Source: HTCC5015 sp051747425 (GTDB lineage: Bacteria > Pseudomonadota > Gammaproteobacteria > HTCC5015). Taken from it: 63,232 nt of DNA. Location of the stretch: positions 1-63,232 of the forward strand of contig JBNJGD010000014.1 in NCBI GenBank assembly GCA_051747425.1, given 5' to 3'. Shown one piece after another: positions 34,052 through 42,330 of this stretch. Both the position numbers and the translations under genes were made by a program. How positions within the stretch are numbered: the first letter of the stretch is position 1; every line of letters starts with the position of its first letter. Under the pieces are notes generated by a model. That model was not told the DNA's origin. It searched no databases and saw nothing but the letters and a program-made list of their open reading frames with translations.

Positions 34052-34396
34052 ATGACAACATCAAAAATTGATGAGCTGGTACAGCAATATCTGGACGAGA
34101 ATCCCGATTACGAATACCCACCCAGTGGCAACAAGCACCCCAGCATTCTGTCAATGACCTACGACATGAAGCCCTGGATAATTGATCAACTGGGAGGCAT
34201 TGAGGCGTACTGGAAGGAAATGCTTCACTCGGCCATGATTTGGTTTGAACCTGGTGAAGGAACACCCGAGTACCGCGTGTTCTGCATGCGCTTTGAAGGT
34301 GAAGGCAATATCTTTTGGCAAGACGACCCAGAGCTTGAAAAACTCATTGAAGAATATTCCAGATGGAAAAAAAGCAAAACATCAGAGACTGACTAA
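34052..34396 (+). CDS. Hypothetical acidic protein downstream of hsdR
   Basis: From the ATG at 34052 (GGAGGAG 9 bases upstream) this is a 114-residue soluble, acidic, tryptophan-rich protein with no recognised motif. It lies 69 bp after hsdR and on the same strand, so it may be the last gene of the defence locus. An ATG at 34034 would add six residues. The gene is AT-richer than the housekeeping genes nearby. No function is proposed. Confidence 0.6.
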   Translation: MTTSKIDELVQQYLDENPDYEYPPSGNKHPSILSMTYDMKPWIIDQLGGIEAYWKEMLHSAMIWFEPGEGTPEYRVFCMRFEGEGNIFWQDDPELEKLIEEYSRWKKSKTSETD

Positions 34397-34540
34397 ATCA
34401 CTCACTTCTCCTCCGCGTTGTCCGCGCCTCCGTGGCCAACCTCAAACACGCTTAACTCTTGTTTACAAAATCCCGGGAACGACTCGGATTTGTCCTGTCA
34501 CACCCCTGTGAGCATTGTTTAAAACCACAGGAGAAATGAA

Positions 34541-34954
34541 ATGAACTTGCGAATCACACAAGCCGCCATTGCCGCCATCACACTGTCCTTCGCCGGCATT
34601 GCCAGCGCCGAGCGCGCACCCGGCCAGACTCCCGGACAAGCCCCGGCCCAGGCGCCGCAGGGCGCTCCGGCTCAACAGCAGGCCGGCCCCAGCGCTTCCG
34701 ACTTCTCCGATAAGGAAATCGAGGCCTTTGCCAAGACCCAGAAGGAAATGTCTGAAATTCAGAACAAGTTCCAGAAGCAGCTCCAGGGTCAGCAGCAAGA
34801 TCCCCAGAAATCGGCTGAAGTACAGCAAAAGGCCCAGCAGGAAATGGGCAAAGCCGTACAGGACAATGGCCTCGACCGCACCACCTACATGCAAATGGCG
34901 CGTCTGGCCCAGACCGACATGGAGTTCCGCGAGAAAGTGGAAGAAAACATGTAA
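34541..34954 (+). CDS. DUF4168 domain-containing exported protein
   Basis: A 137-residue protein with a signal peptide (NLRITQAAIAAITLSFAGIASA), a Pro/Gln/Ala-rich linker (25-50, several APGQ/PAQ units) and a helical, glutamine-rich DUF4168 domain (52-137; SDFSDKEIEAFAKTQKEM and MARLAQTDMEFREKVE). It is probably periplasmic. GGAG precedes the ATG. The function is unknown. A strong terminator follows. Confidence 0.75.
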   Translation: MNLRITQAAIAAITLSFAGIASAERAPGQTPGQAPAQAPQGAPAQQQAGPSASDFSDKEIEAFAKTQKEMSEIQNKFQKQLQGQQQDPQKSAEVQQKAQQEMGKAVQDNGLDRTTYMQMARLAQTDMEFREKVEENM

Positions 34955-34993
34955 CCCCCTTACCCCCCGAAAAAGCTGAGCAGTAGCTTTTTT

Positions 34994-35021
34994 AACACCC
35001 GCCTTGAGCGGGTGTTTTTTT
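34994..35021 (+). terminator. Rho-independent terminator of the DUF4168 gene
   Basis: Stem AACACCCGC / GCGGGTGTT with a CTTGA loop and a run of seven T. It is 40 bp past the stop codon. Confidence 0.92.
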
Positions 35022-35030
35022 GTGTGGGGT

Positions 35031-35061
35031 TAGCCACAGAGTTCACTGAGAGCGCAGAGGT
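35031..35061. repeat. Isolated family A repeat
   Basis: A single diverged TTAGCCACAGAGTTCACTGAG copy directly after the terminator, marking the left edge of the AT-richer small-gene region. Confidence 0.6.
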
Positions 35062-35206
35062 TATTCAGTATCGATGCCAGCTGTGCTAGATTAAAAATCT
35101 GAACGGCAGGGAAGCTCTCATTCACCCCTCCCTTGCAAAATGCATCCAGAGCAATGACTAGAACGGTTAATGCTCTATTAGCTCTTAGCACCTGAAAGGA
35201 AAATAC

Positions 35207-35680
35207 ATGATGAAGACTCCACTTATCCTCGCCTTATTGGCTTTGGCTCTCTCTGGCTGCGCCGCTACTGGCTCCAATTCAATTTCAAACGCCAACCAGC
35301 AACTTGCCGGAAACAAAGCGCCATATCGTTTCGTAAAGACTGAGGAAAGTGAGTCCCATACCGCCTATGAACTCCAACCTGCCGGCGAGAAACGCCCCTC
35401 GGTTGTTTTTGCCAGTGAGGTATTGGCCGCCGATGTTTTTAAATCGATTAAAGAGCAGTGCGGGTTCCAGAAGAGTGACCTTGTGGAAACAAGGGCTGTT
35501 TCTCACCAACCTCCAAGCTTTTACGAAGCTTGGGTGTTCAACGACCCGAAATCCGAAAGCAAAGAAAAACAGTCAGCCATCTCGGTACTGTTGTACCAAC
35601 ATACAAACATGGGCGGTGTTGATATATCACTATCAACCAATTGCCATCACAAGCCTTCAAAGCTGATTTTTGGAAAATAA
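35207..35680 (+). CDS. Hypothetical lipoprotein
   Basis: A 157-residue lipoprotein with an N-terminal hydrophobic stretch and lipobox LSGC (Cys18). The mature part is a small beta-rich, polar domain with two further cysteines (CGFQK near 84 and TNCHH near 146) that could pair. AAAGGA precedes two adjacent ATG codons. No family is recognised. Codon use and base composition are AT-richer than neighbours, suggesting relatively recent acquisition. Confidence 0.65.
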   Translation: MMKTPLILALLALALSGCAATGSNSISNANQQLAGNKAPYRFVKTEESESHTAYELQPAGEKRPSVVFASEVLAADVFKSIKEQCGFQKSDLVETRAVSHQPPSFYEAWVFNDPKSESKEKQSAISVLLYQHTNMGGVDISLSTNCHHKPSKLIFGK

Positions 35681-35802
35681 ATCACTTAATGCTCTGCTTG
35701 ATTTAGGGAAAACTATTTTTTTAACAGCCAAGAGATCTTGGATCTACACTAACAATCTGCCCTAATATTTACTCAGTAAAAATTGCGATTAAGGAAATTT
35801 AT

Positions 35803-36123
35803 ATGCAAATTTTAAACGGAATAATGTACGCGGCCATGTTTGCAGGCACCGCTTATTTCTTATTGACAGTACACACAATCAGCCAAGCGTCTTCTTTTAA
35901 AACAAAGGCATTCATTATGTATGCTTTTCTTTTATTGGTAGCTATTCCAATGACATCAGGATTTTTGAGCGGACTACTGCAACCTAACCCCACATCTACT
36001 CTTGGCTATGTCCTTGGTTATGGATCTATGGCCTCCAGCTCCATCGGGCTATATCTATTGGCACGGGGCTTAAAAAGTGCTGTGATTGACGCCTACGCCG
36101 GCAGGTCAGAAGCAATTAAATGA
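35803..36123 (+). CDS. Hypothetical small membrane protein (three helices)
   Basis: A 106-residue protein with hydrophobic segments near residues 5-25, 36-57 and 68-90. AAGGAAAT lies before the ATG. No family recognised. It is noticeably AT-rich. Confidence 0.6.
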   Translation: MQILNGIMYAAMFAGTAYFLLTVHTISQASSFKTKAFIMYAFLLLVAIPMTSGFLSGLLQPNPTSTLGYVLGYGSMASSSIGLYLLARGLKSAVIDAYAGRSEAIK

Positions 36124-36227
36124 TTAGAGCTGAAACAATTGGCAGGTGAGTACTGTTTGTGCGTTGCCCTACACCTCAAAAAATTCACTCTGACCCCGAT
36201 CGATTCTTTTAGAAGCCGGGTAGAAGT

Positions 36228-36479
36228 ATGGACGAAATTGCAGGAATCACGCTAGCAGCACTACTCAAGATCCTTCGCTATACTCTTTGGGACATTCTTT
36301 TCCAAGTGGTTATTTATAGCCTTGGCCGTTTCGCCCTTCTTACACTGACGCTCGGAAAGTTTCCGCGAGCTCACCACCTACCCCGCTACGATAAATGGAT
36401 TTTTTGTGCCGGGGTTGGTGTTGTGTTTGCCATCTGGCTGGCCATTGTCATCTACAACCGCACGGTAGGTGCGGCGTAA
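36228..36479 (+). CDS. Hypothetical small membrane protein (two helices)
   Basis: An 83-residue protein with hydrophobic segments near 18-43 and 60-77. The ATG has only a weak ribosome binding site (GAAG). No family recognised. It is convergent with the DUF2238-like gene. Confidence 0.5.
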   Translation: MDEIAGITLAALLKILRYTLWDILFQVVIYSLGRFALLTLTLGKFPRAHHLPRYDKWIFCAGVGVVFAIWLAIVIYNRTVGAA

Positions 36480-36513
36480 GCTGGCTCTTTACAGAGAATT
36501 CAGGTCATTATGT

Positions 36514-37101
36514 TCAGCCTCTGGCTTCAGAGAGCACATCCCTGTTGTTTTTGAAAAACGGGATAGCCAGGCAGGCGCCGAGGAAGTTGGCCACCAGATC
36601 TATTGCCGTGTTTTCGTATCCGCCCACATTGGTGTCAGGCACCAGCACGGTTGCGGCGAATTCCACGATTTCATTGATACCGCCAACGCCACTGGCCGCC
36701 AGGACCGTGAATGGCACCAGCAGCCATCGCGACGCGTCGAGGCGTGCGGCGGCCACCACCCGCCACAAAAGCAGTGCGATGATGAAGTAACAATAGACAT
36801 GCACTACTTGATCGTATTTCAGGATGGAGTACGGCTCTCCGACGATATCGATCAGCACCCATGAGTACAGAACACTGTCGCCCACCGGCAACAGGCCACC
36901 GAGGATGTGCAGCAAGAGCCAGAGGTTGAACCCCCACAGCACGGCGGGGCTGAAGGAAAACTTCCTGTTGCCGAGATCGATCAATACCACCAGCGCGATA
37001 GTGATAATGGCGTAGATCAGGAATTCGTAGTTTTGGTTGACCAGGCTCCAGGCGCCCAATACTGCAGCCAGTGCGTAAGCGAAGAGAAGCGGTTTGCGCA
37101 T
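36514..37101 (-). CDS. DUF2238-like (YjdF-type) membrane protein
   Basis: A 195-residue protein with six hydrophobic segments. Charged residues inside helices match the DUF2238/YjdF pattern: YDQVVHVYCYF (Asp, His), GGINEIVEFAATV (two Glu) and ENTAIDLVANFLGA (Asp). In such families these buried residues suggest a metal-dependent membrane enzyme, but no activity is known. The ATG at 37101 has AAAGGAACC upstream; longer in-frame extensions run into repeats. Confidence 0.65.
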   Translation of the reverse strand: MRKPLLFAYALAAVLGAWSLVNQNYEFLIYAIITIALVVLIDLGNRKFSFSPAVLWGFNLWLLLHILGGLLPVGDSVLYSWVLIDIVGEPYSILKYDQVVHVYCYFIIALLLWRVVAAARLDASRWLLVPFTVLAASGVGGINEIVEFAATVLVPDTNVGGYENTAIDLVANFLGACLAIPFFKNNRDVLSEARG

Positions 37102-37195
37102 GTCATGGTTCCTTTTGACTTTGGGTTGTTGGATTATCCTAGCATGCAACACTTGATCCGTTTTAGCCTCTAGGCCATTGCTCTTGGCTGATGAG

Positions 37196-37412
37196 ATTCC
37201 GGATAAATGCGCTGCATTTTCCGGAATGACGGTCTCTTGTCTTTGCAGGCTTTTGTAATGTGCTGGCAGATCGCCGCGCCGCTTTGCGGCTCGCGATGAC
37301 GAGTCGACAATGACGCCCTCCCCTTCTCTGTGTTCTCTGTGGCCTCTGTTTTTTTTCGGCCATGCGTCGTCGGTTTGGCCCGGCGGAAGCGGCTTCACCG
37401 CGTCCGCCCTAC
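37196..37412. repeat. Repeat cluster (families B, D, A, E)
   Basis: A family B hairpin in reverse form (37196-37227), half of family D (37256-37300), reversed family A (37321-37350) and a family E element (37381-37412, CGGCGGAAGCGG...CGTCCGCCCTA). This fills the gap between the DUF2238-like gene and the hydroxylase gene. The repeats begin about 95 bp upstream of the former. Confidence 0.75.
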
Positions 37413-37421
37413 GCTTTCTAT

Positions 37422-38093
37422 TTACTTCAGATAACTACCGAACAAAAAATCGGCGAAGGGGAAGGAGACATTGAAATTGTGGTTTCTGGACCATTTGGGG
37501 TGGTGGTGTTTGCGGTGGTGTTCGCGCATAAAGCGAAAGCCCGGGAGTTTTGTCAGCGGGTGACTGTCGGGCAGGTGATCGACGAGGTGGACCACTTCGT
37601 AGAGGCCGTAGCCGAAGACGACGCCGGTGGCGAACAGGGCCCCGGCGTGGGAATTCCAGGCCTGGCCCACCAGCCAGCCCAGTGGCAGGGCGAAGACCAG
37701 GATAACCGCCGGCAGCAGGAAGGCGGGAAACAACACCACGCGCCAGTCGCGGATGGTATCGATGGTGTAGTCGTCATGGTGGAAGAAGCCGTGGTGATCC
37801 ACGGTGTGGCGCTGGTAAAACATTTTGGCCCAGGCGCGCTTGTGGTGACCCAGCCAGCGGTGGGCGATGTACTCGCCGATATTAAACAGCAGCAGGCCCA
37901 GCAGTGCGGCCGGGGCGTCGCTCCATTGATAGGGCATGCCCCACAGCAACAGCGCCGCCACCGTGGCGGTGACGCCGGTGTAGACAAAGCCCGCATGCAG
38001 CCAGGGCGAGTAGCTCGGGCTGATGGATTCCCGGTAGCGTTGGCGGAAGGCCTGGCGGGTGGTTTTGTTTTGTTGGGTTTCCATGGTTTTCAT
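37422..38093 (-). CDS. Fatty acid hydroxylase/sterol desaturase superfamily protein
   Basis: A 223-residue integral membrane diiron protein. Histidine boxes are clear: HRWLGHH near 76-82, HTVDHHGFFHH near 92-102, and HREHHRKHHHP near 190-200. Hydrophobic helices flank them. Such enzymes hydroxylate or desaturate lipids. A start at either 38093 or the next in-frame ATG three codons on is possible. The substrate is unknown. Confidence 0.82.
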   Translation of the reverse strand: MKTMETQQNKTTRQAFRQRYRESISPSYSPWLHAGFVYTGVTATVAALLLWGMPYQWSDAPAALLGLLLFNIGEYIAHRWLGHHKRAWAKMFYQRHTVDHHGFFHHDDYTIDTIRDWRVVLFPAFLLPAVILVFALPLGWLVGQAWNSHAGALFATGVVFGYGLYEVVHLVDHLPDSHPLTKLPGFRFMREHHRKHHHPKWSRNHNFNVSFPFADFLFGSYLK

Positions 38094-38099
38094 TATAGC

Positions 38100-38354
38100 T
38101 TGTGAGATTCCGCGCCCTCTCCCCTGGCCCCTCTCCCCAAATGGGAGAGGGGAATATCCGGGATGACGCTCTCTTTACTCTGTGCCCTCTGTGTTTTTTC
38201 GGCCATGTGTCGTCGAACTGAAGTCCGCCCTACGATATGGTCGGCCCGGGGGCGGGCCTCCTACCTTCCGGATTGGCGGGGTCTCGTCCCGGTCCCGGCG
38301 GAAGCGACTGCGTCGCGTCCGCCCTACTGCAGGGTCGGCCCGGGGGCGGGCCTC
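38100..38354. repeat. Repeat cluster between two hydroxylase genes
   Basis: A GC-rich hairpin (CCTCTCCC...GGGAGAGG, 38128-38152), reversed family A (38172-38205), family E fragments (38206-38235 and ~38287-38326) and family C halves (38236-38265 and from 38331). A family D half continues into the coding end of the next gene. Confidence 0.7.
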
Positions 38355-38975
38355 CTACTGATAGATCGCCGCGTCGGCTACGCCTCCTCGCGATGACAGG
38401 TGAGTCTCCGTGATCTTCTTGGCTTTGTGGCCAAGCAGGTTTTGGCTGATCCGGTTTAGGGGGCGTTCCACCCAGCCTGGCAGGTTCATGCCCAGGGGGT
38501 TGGTTTCGGCGTGTTCGGTGTTGCCGATGACCCGCGTGCCCATGATGTAGTCGAACCAGGGCCGGGTCACACACCAGTTGGCGTCCTGGTTGGTGTTCAT
38601 GTGGTGGTCGTAGTGCCAGGGCAGGCGCCGCTGGCCCCACTCGGGGTTCAGGTGGGCTTTCTTGTGGCAGCGCCAGTAGTTCCAGGCCGAGTAGTAGGTG
38701 CCCAGGGTAAAAAACGGTGCCACCGGCGCGGCCAGGGTGGTCACGGCGCACAGGCCAATCAGCGAGGACTTCTCGAAATAGATCTCCTGGCTTTGCAGGA
38801 AGGATCGGGTGTAATGCTCGTCGTAAAAGCCCTGGGTGCGCACCCGCTTGTGGTGGCGAATGTGGGAAAAGAAAATGCTGTCCCGGTGTTTTCTCGGGTA
38901 CTCGTGCAGCCAGGCCCGGTGGGCGTACCACTCAAAAGCATTGGACGCGACGATGGCAACGGGAAAACCCAACAT
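38355..38975 (-). CDS. Fatty acid hydroxylase superfamily protein with repeat-derived C-terminus
   Basis: A 206-residue membrane protein from the ATG at 38975 (AGAGG 8 bases upstream). Histidine-rich sites: HRAWLHEYPRKH near 18-29, HIRHHKR near 37-43 and WHYDHH near 119-124, as in the fatty acid hydroxylase superfamily. The last ~13 codons (SSRGGVADAAIYQ) and the stop codon come from a family D repeat, so the original C-terminus has been altered or extended by repeat insertion. An in-frame extension up to 39149 is possible but lacks a good start. Confidence 0.72.
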   Translation of the reverse strand: MLGFPVAIVASNAFEWYAHRAWLHEYPRKHRDSIFFSHIRHHKRVRTQGFYDEHYTRSFLQSQEIYFEKSSLIGLCAVTTLAAPVAPFFTLGTYYSAWNYWRCHKKAHLNPEWGQRRLPWHYDHHMNTNQDANWCVTRPWFDYIMGTRVIGNTEHAETNPLGMNLPGWVERPLNRISQNLLGHKAKKITETHLSSRGGVADAAIYQ

Positions 38976-39151
38976 GGCAGCACCTCTCGTTTCTTTAATA
39001 ATGCCTTTTATTATGGCGCTTCCCGGGGGCTGTGTATCGCCCGTGGTGACGGGCGGGGCGGCTTTGCCCACGAGCGGCGCCGCCGGGCCACCGGCAGGGG
39101 CCTGTGTGCTATTATCGGGTTTGTTTTTCAGCCTAATACGGCCATTCATTT

Positions 39152-39466
39152 ATGAAACACATCACGGCCACCGAGCTTAGCCAGTATCTGCAAGACAATA
39201 CGCCGGTGCTGTTGGATGTTAGAGAGCCATTTGAGCACGCCATTTGTGCCATTCCCGATTCGCTGCTGATGCCCATGGGCCAGGTAGCGGAGCGCATCGG
39301 CGAACTGGACAAAGAGGCCGACATTGTCTGCATTTGCCACCACGGCATGCGCAGTCTGCAGGTGGCACAACACCTGGAACACCACGGGTTCCAGCGAGTG
39401 ACCAACCTGAGTGGCGGTGTCGAGGCGTGGGCTCAGGAAGTCGACCCAAGCATGCAGAGGTACTAA
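39152..39466 (+). CDS. Single-domain rhodanese-like sulfurtransferase
   Basis: A 104-residue rhodanese domain with VLLDVREPFEH near 19 and the active-site loop CHHGMRS near 62-68 (catalytic Cys62), followed by the typical NLSGGVEAW. It transfers sulfane sulfur. It starts an overlapping cluster, its TAA sharing one base with the ATG of the next gene. Confidence 0.92.
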   Translation: MKHITATELSQYLQDNTPVLLDVREPFEHAICAIPDSLLMPMGQVAERIGELDKEADIVCICHHGMRSLQVAQHLEHHGFQRVTNLSGGVEAWAQEVDPSMQRY

Positions 39467-40827
39467 TGCGTCAGATCACATTCATTCTCGGACTCCTTCT
39501 CGCCGGCAGCGCCGTGGCCGAAAGCGATCAGGCCGCCCCGAAGGCCTATAACCTGGCCGAGCTGGCGCCCCTGGCCAAACAGCACGACCCCCAGTTTATC
39601 GAGGCCGAAGCCAACTACTTCTCCAACCGCGAGGTGAGCACCGAAGCCCGCGCCGCCCTGCTGCCCCAGGTCGATGCCAGCATTGGCCGCACCGAAACGG
39701 AGACCGAGTTCAGCGGCGTGCCCGCCACCTCGTCGCCCTCCTCGGCCTCTTCCTCCCTGGGCCTGGCCGGTGAGTACACCACCGACAACATGGCCCTCAA
39801 CCTGCGCCAGCCGCTCTACAACCACGGCGCCTGGGCCGGCTACAGCGCCGCCAAGGCCCAAGTCGACAGCGCTCAGGCCCGCTACACCGCCGCCGAGCAA
39901 GCGCTGTTGCTGCGCCTGGCCGAGCGCTACTTCGCCGCCCTCACCGCCGAGGACACCCTGCGCTTTGCCAAGGCCGAACGCGAGGCCATCGCCCGCCAGC
40001 TGTCGGATGTCGAGCGCCGCTTTGAAGTGGGCTCGATTCCCGAGACCGATGTCAAGGAATCCCGCGCCGCCTACGACCTGGCCGAGGCCGAGGTCATCGC
40101 CGCCGAAAACGCCCTGCGCAACGCCCGCGAGGCACTCTACATCACCGTCGGACGCGATGTGGCCCTGCGCCCCCTGCGCGCCGATCTGGAGTACACCTTG
40201 CCCGAGCCCGACGATGTCGAGGCCTGGCAAAAGGCCGCCCTTCAGGGCAACGCCGCCCTGGTCGCCGCTCAGGCCAACTACGAAGCCAGCAGCGATGAGG
40301 TCTCGGCCCGCCGCGCCCAGCACTACCCTTCGCTGGATCTGCTGGCCAGCAAAACCAAAAACGATTTTGTCGACGGCCAGTACGAGGGACTGGAGAGCGA
40401 CGAGACCCGCATCACCGTACAGCTGAGCATTCCGCTGTACTCCGGCGGCGCCACCCAGTCGGGCGTGCGCAGCGCCACCGCCCGCCGCGACGCCGCCCAG
40501 CGACTGCTGGACTACCAACGGCTGCAGGCCCGCCAGGACGCCCGCAACGCCTTCTACGATCTCAAGGCCGCCAGTTCACGGGCCCAGGCCCTGAGCGTGG
40601 CAGTGGAATCGCGCATCGCCTCGCGGGAGGCCATCCGCGACGGCTTTGAGGCCGGCACCCGCACCAGCACCGATGTCCTCGACGCCGAGCGCGAGGTGCG
40701 CCGCACCCAGCGCGATCACGCCCGCGCCCGCTACAATTACCTGCTGGCCCGCCTGCGTCTGGAACAGGCCACCGGCGCTCTGGACGGCGAAGATCTGGCC
40801 GCCCTCGACGGCCTGATGGGCGAATAA
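39466..40827 (+). CDS. tolC: TolC-family outer-membrane efflux/secretion channel
   Basis: A 453-residue outer-membrane factor with a signal peptide (RQITFILGLLLAGSAVA) and two repeated OEP domains of long helices (e.g. AKAQVDSAQARYTAAEQALLL and EAGTRTSTDVLDAEREVRR, each ends noted). TolC proteins dock onto tripartite pumps and type I exporters to form the exit duct. No inner-membrane pump partner is adjacent, which is usual for tolC itself. The start was taken at 39466, directly following the rhodanese stop. Confidence 0.88.
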   Translation: MRQITFILGLLLAGSAVAESDQAAPKAYNLAELAPLAKQHDPQFIEAEANYFSNREVSTEARAALLPQVDASIGRTETETEFSGVPATSSPSSASSSLGLAGEYTTDNMALNLRQPLYNHGAWAGYSAAKAQVDSAQARYTAAEQALLLRLAERYFAALTAEDTLRFAKAEREAIARQLSDVERRFEVGSIPETDVKESRAAYDLAEAEVIAAENALRNAREALYITVGRDVALRPLRADLEYTLPEPDDVEAWQKAALQGNAALVAAQANYEASSDEVSARRAQHYPSLDLLASKTKNDFVDGQYEGLESDETRITVQLSIPLYSGGATQSGVRSATARRDAAQRLLDYQRLQARQDARNAFYDLKAASSRAQALSVAVESRIASREAIRDGFEAGTRTSTDVLDAEREVRRTQRDHARARYNYLLARLRLEQATGALDGEDLAALDGLMGE

Positions 40828-40828
40828 T

Positions 40829-41410
40829 ATGGCGACCGGCGAACACTCCATCCTCAGCCGCGCCGACGAGGCCCTGCTCTGTGTGGTCGACATCCAGCCG
40901 CGACTGTTCTCCGCCATGGGCGAGGACGACCAGCGCCGGGTGGTGGACAACAGCGGCAAGCTGATCCGCGCCGCCGGCCAGCTGGATATCCCGGTCGTGG
41001 TCTCCGAGCAGTACCCCTCCGGACTGGGTCACACCCACGACGGCCTGATGGACCTGATCCAAGAACACCACCCCGCATCGCAGGTGCTGGCCAAGAAGGA
41101 CTTCTCCTGCATGGGCTGCGAGGGCTGGCAGCAGGCGTTGGCGCAGAGCGGCCGCCGCGAGCTGGTGCTGTGCGGCATGGAGGCCCACATCTGCGTGCTG
41201 CAAACCGCCGCCGAGGCACTGGCCGCGGGCTACCGCGTGCACATCGCCGCCGACGCCGTGGTCAGCCGCCACCCGGAGAATCGCGCCAATGCCCTGGCGC
41301 GTCTGCAAGCTGCCGGGGCCCAGATAAATAATGTAGAATCCCTGCTTTTCGAGTGGATGCGCAGCGCCGCACACCCCGACTTCAAGGCGCTCAGCAAACT
41401 GATTCAATGA
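40829..41410 (+). CDS. Isochorismatase-family cysteine hydrolase
   Basis: A 193-residue cytoplasmic hydrolase with the family triad: Asp21 (VVDIQ), Lys in LAKKDFSC near 87, and the nucleophilic Cys in CGMEAHICV near 113-121. Members act on isochorismate, nicotinamide or other amides; the YcaC-like form fits best. It begins 1 bp after tolC ends and overlaps lpxL by 4 bp. Confidence 0.85.
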   Translation: MATGEHSILSRADEALLCVVDIQPRLFSAMGEDDQRRVVDNSGKLIRAAGQLDIPVVVSEQYPSGLGHTHDGLMDLIQEHHPASQVLAKKDFSCMGCEGWQQALAQSGRRELVLCGMEAHICVLQTAAEALAAGYRVHIAADAVVSRHPENRANALARLQAAGAQINNVESLLFEWMRSAAHPDFKALSKLIQ

Positions 41411-42330
41411 GCTTTGACTACCGCGACTACCTCCACCCTCGGCACTGGCCTACCTGGGTGGGCATCGGCATTTTACGCGCCTTCGGGCTGATGCCCTTTG
41501 CCCTGCAGTCGTGGCTGGGCGGGGCCCTGGGTTGGGCCAGCTACTACCTGGCCGGTGAGCGCCGCCGGGTGGCCCGCATCAATCTCCAGCTGTGCTTTCC
41601 CGAACTCTCCGACACCGCCCGCGAGCGTCTGATCAAGGACAACTTTATCGCCAGCGGCCGCGGTTTTACCGAACTGGGCAGCTTCTGGTGGATGAGCGGC
41701 GAGGAGTACCGCCGCCGCTCCCGGGTCTTCGGCCTCGAACACCTGGACCGGGCCCTGGATGAGGGCAATGTGCTCCTGCTCGGCGTGCACTTCACCTGTC
41801 TGGAATCCGGCGTGCGCGCCCTCAAGGAACGCGGCTACCACATGCAGGGCATGTACAAGCCGGCCCACGACAAGCTGTTCGATGCCTTTATGCGCGCCCA
41901 GCGCGACCGCCACTACGCCGGCGGCATGATCCCCAACCGCGAGACCAAGCGCTTCCTTCAACGCCTGCGCAAGGGCCAGCTCTCCTGGTACGCCCCGGAC
42001 CAGAGTTTCAGCCGCAGCGTGGTGTTTGCGCCGCTCTTTGGCATCGAGACCGCCAGCCTCACCGCCACCGCCAAACTGGCCCAGGTGGGCCGGGCCCAGG
42101 TGCTGCCCTTCTTCGGCATCCGCAATCCGGCCGGCAACGGCTTTGACGCCTATGTGCTGCCGCCGCTTAAGGACTTCCCCTCGGGGGACGATGTCGCCGA
42201 TGCGACCCGGGTCAACCGGGCCATCGAGGAAATGATCCGCTACGCCCCCGAGCAGTACATGTGGGGCCACCGCCGCTTCAAGCGTCTGGCGAACGGCCGA
42301 CCCAACCCCTACAACAGCGATCAGGTATGA
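41407..42330 (+). CDS. lpxL: Lipid A biosynthesis acyltransferase (LpxL/HtrB type)
   Basis: A 307-residue inner-membrane enzyme that adds a secondary acyl chain to Kdo-lipid A. The catalytic HX4E motif is HFTCLE near 135-140, with the family GVHF and MGMYKP-like (MQGMYKPAHDKLFD) segments. The N-terminal amphipathic/hydrophobic stretch is present. It overlaps the upstream hydrolase (ATGA) and waaA downstream. LpxL and LpxM are similar; the coupling to waaA favours LpxL. Confidence 0.88.
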   Translation: MSFDYRDYLHPRHWPTWVGIGILRAFGLMPFALQSWLGGALGWASYYLAGERRRVARINLQLCFPELSDTARERLIKDNFIASGRGFTELGSFWWMSGEEYRRRSRVFGLEHLDRALDEGNVLLLGVHFTCLESGVRALKERGYHMQGMYKPAHDKLFDAFMRAQRDRHYAGGMIPNRETKRFLQRLRKGQLSWYAPDQSFSRSVVFAPLFGIETASLTATAKLAQVGRAQVLPFFGIRNPAGNGFDAYVLPPLKDFPSGDDVADATRVNRAIEEMIRYAPEQYMWGHRRFKRLANGRPNPYNSDQV

